From the NCBI GenBank assembly GCA_963920525.1, contig OY986437.1, forward strand, positions 62,161,330 to 62,225,329: a stretch of DNA of 64,000 nt, in the 5' to 3' direction. Made by a program: the position numbers and the translations under genes. The notes beneath the pieces are model-generated. The model searched no databases. It saw only the letters and a program-made list of their open reading frames with translations, and was not told the origin of the DNA. The DNA is from Dichetophora obliterata. Its lineage: Eukaryota > Arthropoda > Insecta > Diptera > Sciomyzidae. Of the stretch, positions 34,961 to 46,440 are shown one piece after another. How positions within the stretch are numbered: position 1 is the first letter of the stretch; each line of letters begins with the position of its first letter.

Positions 34961-35330
34961 CTTAAGAACCAGCCCAAATAACATCAAAACATCTCAATAA
35001 GGCCATTCACAGTTCGAATACGCTGGTCTGCCATTTGTTCGATCCGCTATTTGTACGCCAATTTACGAAAGCCTTGTAAAAAAGACGTTTTCACTAGAAT
35101 ACTATACTTGATACAAGATGAAGATAAGAGTGTTAAGGAATGTGTTTCTACTGTCACAAACGAATTATTGAAAGTTTATAAGGCCTTCGAAATTCCAACA
35201 AAAAGAAAAGACGGGATCGAAAAATGATTTCAAGACATTTTACGGATTACAACAAAATGAGAAAGAAAAAAGTCCAGTTCGAGCTTTTGAACATCATTGA
35301 TTCTTTAGTACATCTGTTAATTCGATATAT
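34960..35330 (+). pseudogene. Coding-like fragment of unknown transposon
   Basis: One frame reads DEDKSVKECVSTVTNELLKV followed by YKAFEIPTKRKDGIEK, then breaks. The segment has real-protein character (amphipathic, few rare residues). I cannot name it with confidence; it may be the N-terminal part of the same transposon type as 30459-30834, but that is only a guess. Confidence 0.35.
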
Positions 35331-35939
35331 CCCATGAGGATCAAAAAATTAAAAAAAAAAAATAATTAACTATTTGAAATAATAATACATTAAAAAAAAA
35401 CTGTTCGGAAAACAATGTTATATTAAACTTCATGCACTCCAAAATATAGGTTTCTTTTTTTCGTTCTGTTCATAAGCGTTTTGTGTTTTCATTGTGTTTT
35501 GGTCACCTTTTCAAAACGATAATTAATTTTAACAATATTAAAAAATACTACAATATTATGTTTTTTTTTTTAGTAATGCAGCTGCCAAAAGTGTGCTGGA
35601 CTTTTTAAGCTAAATGTATTCACTTTTCTGAAAATATTATATTTTAGCGTGTCAATCCATCTGAAAATGTAATTGCAATGAAGAAAATTAGTCACCTGCT
35701 TTAAAAAATACTTTGAAAAAAATTTAATAAGTAGATGATCACTATAAAAAATATAAGTAGATGATCACTATAAAGAAAATTTTGTCATCTCAATGTAATT
35801 TGGATTTTGCGTTATCTAAGCAGTTATTTAAGAATATATTGAAAAATATTATTTAGTTAATCTCCTAGTCAGTTAGGAATTGTTTCATTTGACTAAAATG
35901 TGAAAATATAAATAAATAAAAAGAATTTCAACATTATGA

Positions 35940-36540
35940 ATTTTTGTTATAATAGGGCTGCCACCTAATTATATGTATTTTTAAGAATTTTAAACATCAT
36001 TTAACAGCTGATTTCGAATCCGAAGTCAGAATTTTATAATTCAATATGGTTAATAGGGTTGCCACCTTAATTTTTTATTTTTACGAATTCGGTGTTGGAG
36101 CGAGCACTTGGTATAAATGGGTTAAATGATGTTTAAATTGTTAAAAATATATATCAAAGGTGGCAACTCTTTATATTTAATTAATTCTATACTTATTTGA
36201 TTCACTTTGTTTTTAATCAATCACATATGAATACTACTTTGGGAACTACTTATACTTATTCATACTCATTTTTGGGTAAGTGGCTCATGATTCAAAGTGT
36301 GATTCACTTTTTTTCGAATCAATCACATATGAGTACTACTTTGGAAACTACTTATACTTATTTATTCTCATTTTTGTGTAAGTGGCTCTTGATTCAAAAA
36401 TGTGATTCACTTTGTTTTGAATCAATCACATATGAGTGCTAATTTGGAAACTACTTATAGTTATTCATACTAATTTTTGAGTAAGTGGCTCATTGATTCA
36501 AAAATGTGATTCGTTGCTGATCTCTGATACACACATAAAA
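35940..36540. repeat. Dispersed module plus three tandem copies of a roughly 100-bp unit
   Basis: At 36195-36515 a unit beginning GATTCACTTT, containing CAATCACATATGA and CTACTT and ending AAGTGGCTCATGATTCAAA, occurs just over three times (starts about 36200, 36301 and 36402). The preceding part (35950-36130) matches 28950-29160. The open frame through the array is a by-product. Confidence 0.7.
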
Positions 36541-37300
36541 TCTGGAGCTTCTGGAATGATCGCAGCCAAAGTTATGACGCAAAACCGAAACACCCTTTAA
36601 CCTGTATGGCGATTAAAAATTGTGAAGTAAGATTTCTCGAAACATGATTTTTACACTTGAGATGTTATTATAAAGCTCCAGAGATATTATTTGAAAATTT
36701 TTTTAAACTCTTTCTCTTCTTGGGTTGCTCATAGTTTGCATTGTTGTTAAGACAGGTTCTTTTTGGCGTCAACAGAGAAATTTCAGCTAGTGCAGAAGTT
36801 TGCAAAAAAACCCATTATTACAGCATCATATAAAAACTTAAACAATCCTTACATTTTTAATTAAATTTTTAATTTATTTTATTTTTAATGCTCAATAAAT
36901 AATAATAATTAATAAAACAAAATTGCCAATAACATATAGTTCTTTTAAGTTTTTTAATCCTTTACCGTTTAATTTATTCTTACTTCTTAGATAATTTATT
37001 AGAAAAAAAAATCTAAACGATATTTAAACCGAAATATTTTTTTAAATTTTGTAAAAATAACGATTCGATATATTCACAATTGAAATAAGATCTAGGGTAA
37101 CCTCAAGAGTGATGCACTTATTATTTTGAAAAAGAAACTCTCACTAAGAAATCCTATTTAGTAACTGCGTTTAACCGTTATACAAGGGCGCACTTTTGCA
37201 ACTATTTTAACTGAGCACAGAGTTTTGGTTTATATAATAACTACTAGTTTTAATATTCTTCCATTATTTTATTTTTTTCTGTCTCAACAAATGCTCGATG
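36541..37300. other. Unannotated AT-rich stretch
   Basis: I see no element ends, coding motif or obvious repeat. Confidence 0.4.
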
Positions 37301-37429
37301 CTTAAACGGTTTGTATTTCGTTAAAACTGCATTAATTTCATTCATTTCAATTTATATATGCACCGATTTAACTTTTCCTGCAGACTTTATTTACAACAGA
37401 CACAATGTTACACAATCAGTTATTCTCGT

Positions 37430-38000
37430 AGGCCAAAAAGACAAGCACACGCCTGTAAGGCACATCAAAGTTGAACAGCTTCAATCTTTTTACTTAATCA
37501 GTACACTGAAAATATACATTGATCTACATCTTTATAAAGCGAACTAGTATTCCCCTTACTGCCATATAAAAATTTTCATGTTAATTGGAAAAAAAACATT
37601 ATATGTATTCACCATTTTTCGAATAGTTTTACTACATTACCAAATTTTAGTCTTATTCGACCAAAACCGTCCAAATATAGCATTTTTGTTGATTTGTGAT
37701 TGGGATGCGGCAAATTTTTGTTCTTCCGCGTACCATCTCGTACTCGAAACAAATCGACTGCCAAAATTTCAGCTTAGTTTTATTTATTCCTGCCGAATTT
37801 TGCTTCACTCCACGCTTATCACCTGAAAAAAGGGCGAAAACATAGTGCAACCACGTCCATTTTTACTACATTTGCCGAACGTAACCATATAAACTAAATT
37901 ACAAAATTTAAGTCTTATTTTACCAAAACCTTCTGAATTAAAGCATTTTCACTGATCTGAAAAGGGAATGCGGAAACATATTTTTAGTACAGTTGCTGAC
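37430..38000. repeat. Fragments related to the Helitron body
   Basis: Blocks such as accaaaaccgt, taccatctcgtactcgaaacaaat and ccacgtccatttttacta resemble parts of the Helitron copies (near 2980-3120 and 25440-25650). Order is similar but divergence is high and no termini are visible. Confidence 0.45.
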
Positions 38001-38249
38001 AAAATCATTCAAACTAAATTATCAATTTTCTAATACATTTGACACTGATGGCTTACTGACTTGCACAGTAAGCGCCTATGTGAGTTGGTATGCTGCTATG
38101 GTGCAAATGATCAGAGAGAATACAAACAATTTAACAAAACTTCTCTCTGTATCAAAAACACAACCCGCTTGTAAAAATTTGTTGGTCATGACAGTGTAAC
38201 ACAGAACTGTAAGCGTAAACAAAATCTTGTTTGTGCTAACTTCGTGTTC

Positions 38250-41200
38250 GTGCTCACATTATTTTTTTTTTATTGCTTAAACAACAGTTTGGCTTTAATC
38301 GTCTGTGTAGCAATAGCGTATTAATTAGGCACTCTAAAAAAGGTACTACTCTCAAAAGTTAAACACAACTCTTCATTCAAAAATACTCTGGAAAAATTTA
38401 AAAAATCTTGGAATGGGTTCTAAACCTTTGTCGGATTGTTTTATTGACCCCGATACTCTCAATGATTTTTTCCTATGCAATAGTTCTATTGTTAGCAAAT
38501 CTCGAAGTATTTTCAAATGTTCTAGTTGAACTTAGTTTTCAATTTTCTAATGTTACTGAATATGAAGTTTACAAACACCTTATAAAAGTGAAATCGAATG
38601 CGATTGGTGAAGATGGGATTTCGATTAAATTTATCAGACTAATTTTACCCTATGTTATTGGGCCGCTAACACACATAATTAATCATTGTTTTATTGTACA
38701 ACGTCATCTTTTCCGAAGCTCTGGAAAACTGCAAAAGTAATGCCTGTTGCGAAAAAACCCTCTGCGTGTGAACCAAATGATTTTAGGCCTATCCGCATAT
38801 TATCATGTCTATCAAAGGTATGTGAAGCTATAATGGCTGAACTGATTTTAAATTTCCTAAACTTGAATAACCTCTTATCTTCATTGCAATCCGGCTCTCG
38901 ATTAGGATACAGTTGCTCAACAGTCACATTAAAAGTCCTAGATGACATTAGGAAGCCATACGATGAAGGACACACTACTCTCCTCTGTATGCTAGAATTC
39001 TCGAAAGCGTTTGATTCCGTAAATCATATATTTCTATGCGAAAAACTAAAGTGCTGGTATGGTTTTAGCAATGGCGCTGTAGAGCTAATACAATGCTATT
39101 TGTCCAACAGAAAGCAAAGAGTATGTGCTGGCGAAAGGTGCTCTCTATTTAAGCCTGTCATCAGTGGAGTACCCCAAGGGTCAGTTCTCCTCTACTTTTT
39201 TCAATTTTCATAAATGATATTCTTATCTTGTAAAAATGCATGTATGCATGCCTACACTCAGAAAAAACACCTGTCTTTTTGTGATAAAAAATTTCTTTAT
39301 TTTCTATAATAGAAATTTTCTTTATTTCAAATAAAATTTACTTCAATTATAATAAATTTTCAAATATTCGAAGAAATATTTCCTTCCTTGTGGGATATGA
39401 AAATATTTCATGTCTCTAATAATGATAAGTATTTTTCTCTCACTGAAAAAATCTCATTTATAGATAAAAATTTATAGAAAATGAAAAATGTTCTCTATTG
39501 TTGATAAATAATTCACTATGCGAAATATTTTCTTCAGTAACAACAAATCCTTTCTCAAAAATTCAAAAGGCTTCTTCTCAAAAATCGATATATTTTTCTT
39601 ATATTGAATGAGGTACGAAAAAAAAGAAAGCGTGAGAGCAGTTGATTAATGTTGTGAATAGCAAGTGTTGCATATTCTGCATATTATGACGATTGTTCCT
39701 TCAAAAGGTTTTTTTTACTTAATATAGCTACACTTATTGATGTTGTTTATTACAACTGTTTCTTTGGATGCATTTACAAAATAGTTTTTCAGAATAAATT
39801 TCTGGAATATTTATAAAGAGTCCCGAAAAACAATGTCCCAACAATAATTCTACCTCTTAACACATTTTTAACTTATATTTTTAAAACCGCATCACAATTT
39901 GATATTAATACTTCTACTTTGCGTAGAACTGAGTTAAAAGAAACGCTTTACAAAAATAATTTTTTAATCGTAATTGCGGATATACTTCTGTGTTTTAAAG
40001 AAAAATGTACGCAATAAAGGAATGTGTTGTATCAATGTTAAGAAAATGTATCTTTCTTTTAAAGAAAGTGTTATTTTTTGTAAGAAACTATAAACGGAAC
40101 TTAAAGAAAACATTTATTAAAATTAAATAAATCGGGAAAAATTTACACAATAAAGAAAACGGTTGAACGTATTATAAAGAAATATTTTTCTATTAAAGAG
40201 AAGGTGTCTTTTATTAATGAGAAAATATTTCTCATTTTCAAATTCAATACCATTTTTCACTTAATATGATGCCTTTTTTCTCATATTGCGATAAACTTTT
40301 TTCTGAGTGTATGTAGATGATGTCCAGCTATACCTTTTGCGCAGAACTGGTTTCTTGGAAGATTTATGTTGTAGAATAAATGAGTATCTTAATGATATCA
40401 ACTGCAGGGCCATAACAAATTGTCTTAGACTTAATCCTCTTAAATCTTATGTGCTGCCTATTAGTAGATATAAAACAATAGTTGATGACCTACCGGACTT
40501 ACGTATAGTAGACCACAAACTGAAACTTGTAAGTAGCATTAAAAGTCTTGGATATCATAAAAACTCGTCCTTAACATGTACGGATCATATTAATAACGTA
40601 GTGCGCAACATTTACTTTACCCTACGCAATCTCAAAATGTCAGCTCAATTTACTCCTGTAGACGTTCGACTTAAACTTGTCTTGCAATTAATAATGCCCA
40701 TTATAACATATTTTGAGGTTATTTACAGTAAACTTGACTCGCGTTCAGAACATAAGTTGCAAGTTTAATCATGCCTACATGATATGTCTCCAATATTCAT
40801 AGATTTGACCATATAACTCAGTTCAAAAAAAGTATCCTTGGCTGTGACATTATTCACTATCTTAACGCAAGAAATTGCATTTTCCTACATGGACTTATTT
40901 ACTCCAAAACTCCTTGGTACCTCTTTGAAAAACTCAATTTTTGTCAGTCAGTAAGAATGAAAATATTTTTAATACCAACATGGTATTATTTAAACTCAAC
41001 TAGGTTATTTTTCATTAATGCCATTAGATTATGGAATAGTTTACCAAACAATATTAAATCTTTGGAAAGAAAAGATGACTTTAAGCAGGCCATATTTAAC
41101 TACTTCACTTAAAAGTTGTGTGTGGGAAGTGAGAGAAATCATTTTTCTCTTCTGTATCTATGTTCTATGTCTCTATGCTCTTTTACTCCCTTTTCCAACT

Positions 41201-41597
41201 GTTTATTCTACAAATTCTTTTAACTCTAGTTATTAAATTAAACAATAATAATTTTTTATAAATTTTTTAACTTTGCCGCAGGGCATACCCTTATGGAGTG
41301 TCGGGTATGAAGATCCCGCGGATCCTGAGTCATTGCTCTTGTTTTTAATTCTATTTATGTACTTATATATCGGTCCAAATCATTCTAAGTTTGTAAAAAT
41401 CCTGTTAAAATGTAATCGTTATGATTTAGTTATAAAAATAAATATTAATAATAATAATAATATGTCCATTATGCAAACTAAATTACAATATTAACATACA
41501 ATATAATATTATTATTAAGGTTTTATCTTTGTATTTCAAAAGAACATGTTCTTAAAATACTAATATTGAATATCAAATAAATAAATAAATAAAAATA
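38250..41597 (+). pseudogene. CR1/jockey-group LINE, reverse transcriptase, interrupted
   Basis: Reading across frames gives LWKTAKVMPVAKKPSACEPN, then DFRPIRILSCLSKVCEAIM, LEFSKAFDSVNH, CYLSNRKQRV and SGVPQGSVL (38690-39200). After an inserted element (39253-40311) it resumes with MYVDDVQLYL, the catalytic Asp-Asp box, SLGYHKNSSLTCTDHI, and a C-terminus ending RLWNSLPNNIKSLERKDDF (to 41111). A 3' region and an AAATAAATAAATAAA tail follow at about 41574-41597. No endonuclease domain is visible, so it is 5'-truncated. Apart from the insertion and a few shifts it is fairly well preserved. Confidence 0.8.
39253..40311. mobile_element. Inverted-repeat element inserted between LINE RT motifs
   Basis: Ends TACACTCAGAAAAAA are inverted at 40297-40311. 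The interior is A/T-rich with many TTTCTTTATT and AAAGAAA motifs in both orientations. Removing it brings SGVPQGSVL and MYVDDVQLYL close together as expected for RT. No clear target duplication and no transposase were found. Confidence 0.65.
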
Positions 41598-41647
41598 GAG
41601 TGGACCTTATTTGTATGGGGAAAATTTCCAAGCACTTTATGGAGCGT

Positions 41648-42760
41648 CCCAAGGGCTCAAACTGTGCTAATGGATGAAAAAAAAATTGGTGTAAAATTTT
41701 AGTAAGATCGGATGCATATAAACCCGTGAGCACATGGCTTAAAGTTTTGCACTTGTTTTTTTAATTTTTTCATTTGCAATTAACAGTTAAAATTTTTTTG
41801 TTTTTTCCAAAAAATTTTAGTTTAATAAGGATATTCACTTCAAATTAATTGAATAACTCAGGGGACAAAATTTTTATTTTTGGCTTTTCCCAGCAATATT
41901 TGTATTATTTTCGACTAATCTTGGTGCGTTGATTTCAAAACTATTATAACTTTTTTCTAGCATCACCAGTTTTTGAGATAAACGTCAGTGAAATCGTTCA
42001 ATGAAAACTTTAGTGAAACTTTATTATATCCAAAATTTGTTCAAACAATTCAATGAGTTAAAGTGGGGAAGTTAAATTTAAGTGAAAAAGTTTCACTTAT
42101 GGACAAATTATACCTTCTTGGATATGACCAAAGTCAACTACTTGGTGCGAAACTACCATCGAATGGACAAGTTTTTCGAGTTTTCACATACGATATTTTT
42201 AAGGCCAAGTTAAATCTCAAAAACTGGTGATGTTAGAAAAAAAGAAATAATAGTTTTGAAATCAGCGAGCGCACTAAGATTAGTCGAAAATAATACAAAT
42301 ATTGCTGGGAAAATCCAAAAATAAAAATATTGTCCCCCTGAGTTATTCAAGTAATTTCAGGTGAATACCCTTATTAAACTGAAAATTTTTTGGAAAAAAC
42401 AAAAAATCTAAACTGTTTTCTTATTCCAAATGGAATTGCATATGACAATATTAAAAAATATTAAAAAATATTAAAAAATATTAAAAAATATTAAAAAATA
42501 TTAAAAAATATTAAAAAATATTAAAAAATATTAAAAAATATTAAAAAATATTAAAAAATATTAAAAAATATTAAAAAATATTAAAAAATATTAAAAAATA
42601 TTAAAAAATATTAAAAAATATTAAAAATATTAAAATATTTTTTCTTTCATGCACTTGTGCAAACTTTAAGCCGTGTGCACACGGGTTTATATGCATCCGA
42701 TATTACTAAAATTTTTCACGAATTTTTTATCATCAATTACAACAGTTTGAGCCCCTTGGC
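41648..42760. mobile_element. Foldback element with internal minisatellite
   Basis: Arms of about 430-590 bp face each other: CCCAAGGGCTCAAACTG at 41648 against its complement ending near 42759. Inner shared blocks include GATGCATATAAACCCGTG, AAGGATATTCAC and TTTTGAGAT. Only the right arm carries the decamer array at 42451-42620. No coding. Confidence 0.75.
42451..42620. repeat. 10-bp minisatellite TTAAAAAATA, 17 exact copies
   Basis: Seventeen consecutive identical decamers, then a decayed end to about 42640. It lies in the right arm of the foldback; the left arm lacks it, so it expanded after the element formed. Confidence 0.95.
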
Positions 42761-42956
42761 GTGTTTGTGAAAAATTATTAATCTTTATGTTTTCGTTGTG
42801 TTTTTGGCTTGGCACACTGTGTTGTCACATTGGTAAAAATCAAAATTTTGTATGACTCGGAACCTAAAAATATTAGTATTTTAGTAATAAATTTCGATGA
42901 AAAAAAATCAATTGCTATAAAATTATGTGCCATTTTTATCACCTACTAGTATACAT

Positions 42957-44811
42957 CAGGGTTGAAATTTTCGGTACAATTGTACTTATTTGGTACAATT
43001 TTATATTTTTCCTACTTTCCTACTACCAAAGTGTTTTCGGTACATTTTATTCACTCTATAATAAACACAAAATTTGGAACTCTAAAGCTTAGTATGCTGT
43101 AGAAGCGAAAAGAAATCTTCCGTAAGAAATGCACTGCGTTTTTGACAGCGAAAAGGTAGCCAATTTTTTTTTTGTTGGTTAGTACGCTGTTGAACCGAAA
43201 AATTGTTCAATGCAGCCAAGTTCACAACCATGATTGGAGAGTTAAAATGTCAGATTTCGCTGTCTTTTATATGTCCGTACATTTAATTGGCGTGGAAATT
43301 TGACATTCAACAATAATGTTCAATTAACACATTCAACAAACACGTTATGGTAAGTATGTGTTAGTGTTGAGTCAACACCAAAATTTCGCTACTAAGCTTA
43401 AGTAAGCAAACGATTTAAAAGAATTAAAAAAATTTATCTAATTCTGAATTTTGCTACTCTGTAAAATACATAAAAACGATTTTAAAGAGCCGTTTTTCTC
43501 CAATTTATATACAATTGCTTAAAGAATTCCTTTGATTTTTCATACGACAGCAAATGTTATGTAATTTTTTATAAGGTCTATGAACTGAATTGTTAAAAAC
43601 ACATTCACTTTTTTTGTAATAAAAACTAGCAAGGAATTATCTTTGACTGGTTCGAAGCTTAGATACCCACACGGTAAATTCTTAGTTATGCATGTTTTTG
43701 AAGTATGATGACGTCACTTCGTATAGATTACTGTTGTGTTCATCCACTTTTGCGAAAATTCGAATGCAGAACACGTTTAACCCAAAACACCCAAAACTAA
43801 AATGGGCTTATTTTAGTTTAAACCATTTTATATTTGCGTTAACAGGACCTTCTGAAAATTTAAAAAAAAATTACTCAGGGTGATCCGGGTTAAGATAAAG
43901 AAGGTTATGTGTTTAATATGCTGTTAATACACACCTTTTTGTCGAATTTATAAAAGTTATGCTACTTTGATGACGTTACTTTGTATGGGAGACTAGTCGA
44001 GTTTATATCAATTTTGCCAAATTCCAAACTCAAAGTGATTTTTAATATTAATTTATTTAATTTCATATAGTTACTTTGTTTAGGAGGTGGGCGATGTTTT
44101 TAAACTATTTTTACAAATTTCAAAGTTCATATGCAAAATTTCAAGTCATTACATTAGCTCACCATTTTGTTAAAGTCACTTTGTATGGGAGGTTGTTGCG
44201 TAGTTTTTCGATTTTAAAAATTTCAATTATATGGTGAATTTTTGCGGCCAAAGCTTATGGGCAAATTTTTAATCAGGACATTAATTTTTGCGTCTTTTTT
44301 AGATATTTTAAAGATTTGATAAAGTAACGTTGTATGGGAGGTAGGCGTTAATTGTATCCGATTTTAACAAATTTTAAATATATGGTGAATATTTTACTTC
44401 AAAGCTTATGGGCGCAATACCAAGTAACTGCAAAAAATTTTTTGGTGCTTTTAGAAATTTTATTGTTTCTAAGAAGGCGTGGCTTTCATCCGATCTCGCT
44501 CCTACTCGAACTTGATCTTTATTTCTTAATATAAGCGCATATACCAAATTTCAATACGATAGTTTTAAAATTGTGGCTGTAATCGTGTTGACAGACTGAC
44601 CTTGCGAAATCGGCTTAGTAGGTGGTGCTGATCAAGACTATATACACTTTTCTATGCCTGCCACGCCTCCTTCTCAGCGCTATAAACGCAGTGACAAAGT
44701 TTACGCAGTATGCGTGGAGTAAACAAAATTTATTCCATACTTTTTTCTTTTATTTAGTACAATTTTTTCTAAATTTATATACCAAAATCAAAAAGTCATT
44801 TATCAACCCTG
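42957..44811. mobile_element. Non-autonomous hAT (1,855 bp)
   Basis: Ends CAGGGTTGA are inverted at 44803-44811, with further scattered inverted matches including TTGTAC. They are flanked by exact 8-bp duplications GTATACAT (42949-42956 and 44812-44819). A TAA-target MITE (43086-43398) and a copy of the dispersed gtatgggaggt repeat (43640-44740) lie inside. Confidence 0.8.
43086..43398. mobile_element. AGCTTAGTA-family MITE, copy 1
   Basis: Ends AGCTTAGTATGCTGTAG and inverted AGCTTAGTAGCGAAA, flanked by TAA on both sides. Inner blocks (CGAAAAGGTAGC, CCAAGTTCACAACCATGATT) recur inverted at 52985-53338 and 51148-51338. The TAA target suggests a PIF/Harbinger relative. Confidence 0.75.
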
Positions 44812-46440
44812 GTATACATTCTATTTGACTAGGAACTGCAAATAACTTTTCCTACTTCGTCCTAAAAATATATCTTATTTATTTTTTTATTTTTAAATGC
44901 TTAAAATTAAATATTTACATACAAAATGATGTAAAAAAACTAGTTAGAAATTATCTTCGACTGGACCGAAGTTAATATACCCCACTACTGTATATTAAAT
45001 GATTTTACGTCTTGAATGTTGTATTATTTTGATGAAGTCACTTTTATTGGTCGCGGTTTTTATTCATATATATCACATTTCAAAGTCACAGTCCTTTTTA
45101 TTCATTGAAGCTTTTGTGTACAACATCAAGTTTACACATTCATTTTTTTTGGAATTTATAAAGATTTTACTACTATGATTACGTCATTTTGCATGAAAGG
45201 TGGGCGGAATTTTCAGTTGTTGTTTGAAAATTTCAAACATCGAGTGGATAGTTAAGATTTACACTAATTTGAAAAATTTTAAAGCATTGTCGTAATTTTT
45301 GGGGAATTAAAGGGGATTTTACTGATTTCATAAAGTCACTTTGTATGGGAGATAGCCGTGGCTTATATTCGATTTTTCTAAATTTTATACTTAAAGTGCA
45401 TATTAATTGTTAATGCTTATGTGCAAAATTAAAAGTCATCAGGTTAATTTTTGTGGAATTGAAAGAGATTTCACCGTTTTGGGAGGTAGACGTGATTTTT
45501 ATTCGACTTTTACAAATTTCATACTCAAAGTGCATATTAAAGGTTAAACCAATCCAGTCGCAAGATTCTTACGGTTCTCCAATTCTTAATTTTAATGTAG
45601 ATGAAAACGGGCTTAGATTAAATTTGTTTACACTCCTCAATTAATGGCATAATTTATTAAGTTATCTTCGAAATAGTCTGTAAGATGCATAATCAGAGAC
45701 TAAAATAAATAAAAAAAAAATATACAAATTGAAAAAAACGCACTGTGCGCCTTCAAAACTGTAACTGGTCTATCTCCTAAACGACATTTACGCCCATTAT
45801 GAAACTTGGCAAGAATTATCTATACACTATAAGCTATTTAAAAAAAAAATAACAAAAATTTAAATATTTTTTTTTAAAATCCAAAAATGCATTTTAAAAG
45901 CTTATTAAATGAGGTCTAAATTCGACTCATTGATTTATTTTATTGTAACATTTTAAACTGGGTAACGGAATTAAAAGAAGTGCCGGTTAGTCAAATTTCT
46001 AAAGACCTCTAGTTCAGAGATTTCACCGTTTTGGGAGGTAGACGTGATTTTGATTCAACTTTTATAAATTTCATACTCAAAGTGCATAGTAAAGGTTAAA
46101 GCCAATGTGCATAATTTTAAGTTATTAGATTAATTTTTGTGGAATTTTAAGAAATTTTACCATTTTGTTTACGTCACTTTGTATGGGAGGTAGGCGTGGT
46201 TTTCATCGGATTTGGCTCATTTCTGAAGTTGAGTATATTCAATTTCGTTACGATAGCTATAAAATTACGACTGTTATCGTGATCACAGACAGACAGACGG
46301 ACATGGCTAAATCGACGTAGGAGGTGATGCTGATAAAGAATATGTATACTTTTCTATACCGGCCACGCCTTCTTAATGGCATTACAAACGGATTGACAAA
46401 GCTAATATACCCATATTACGTTTTTTAAACGTGGTGGTAT
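43640..46440. repeat. Dispersed gtcactttgtatgggaggt repeats, two copies
   Basis: Copy one spans about 43625-44740 (inside hAT 42957-44811) and copy two about 44940-46440. Each starts near ctagcaaggaattatcttt/ctagttagaaattatcttc, repeats a block with TTTGTATGGGAGGTAGGCGTG several times, and ends with a GACAGAC..GAC block, then tatactttTCTAT and CCACGCC. The pattern recalls repeats common in fly introns. No coding and no clear termini. Confidence 0.6.
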
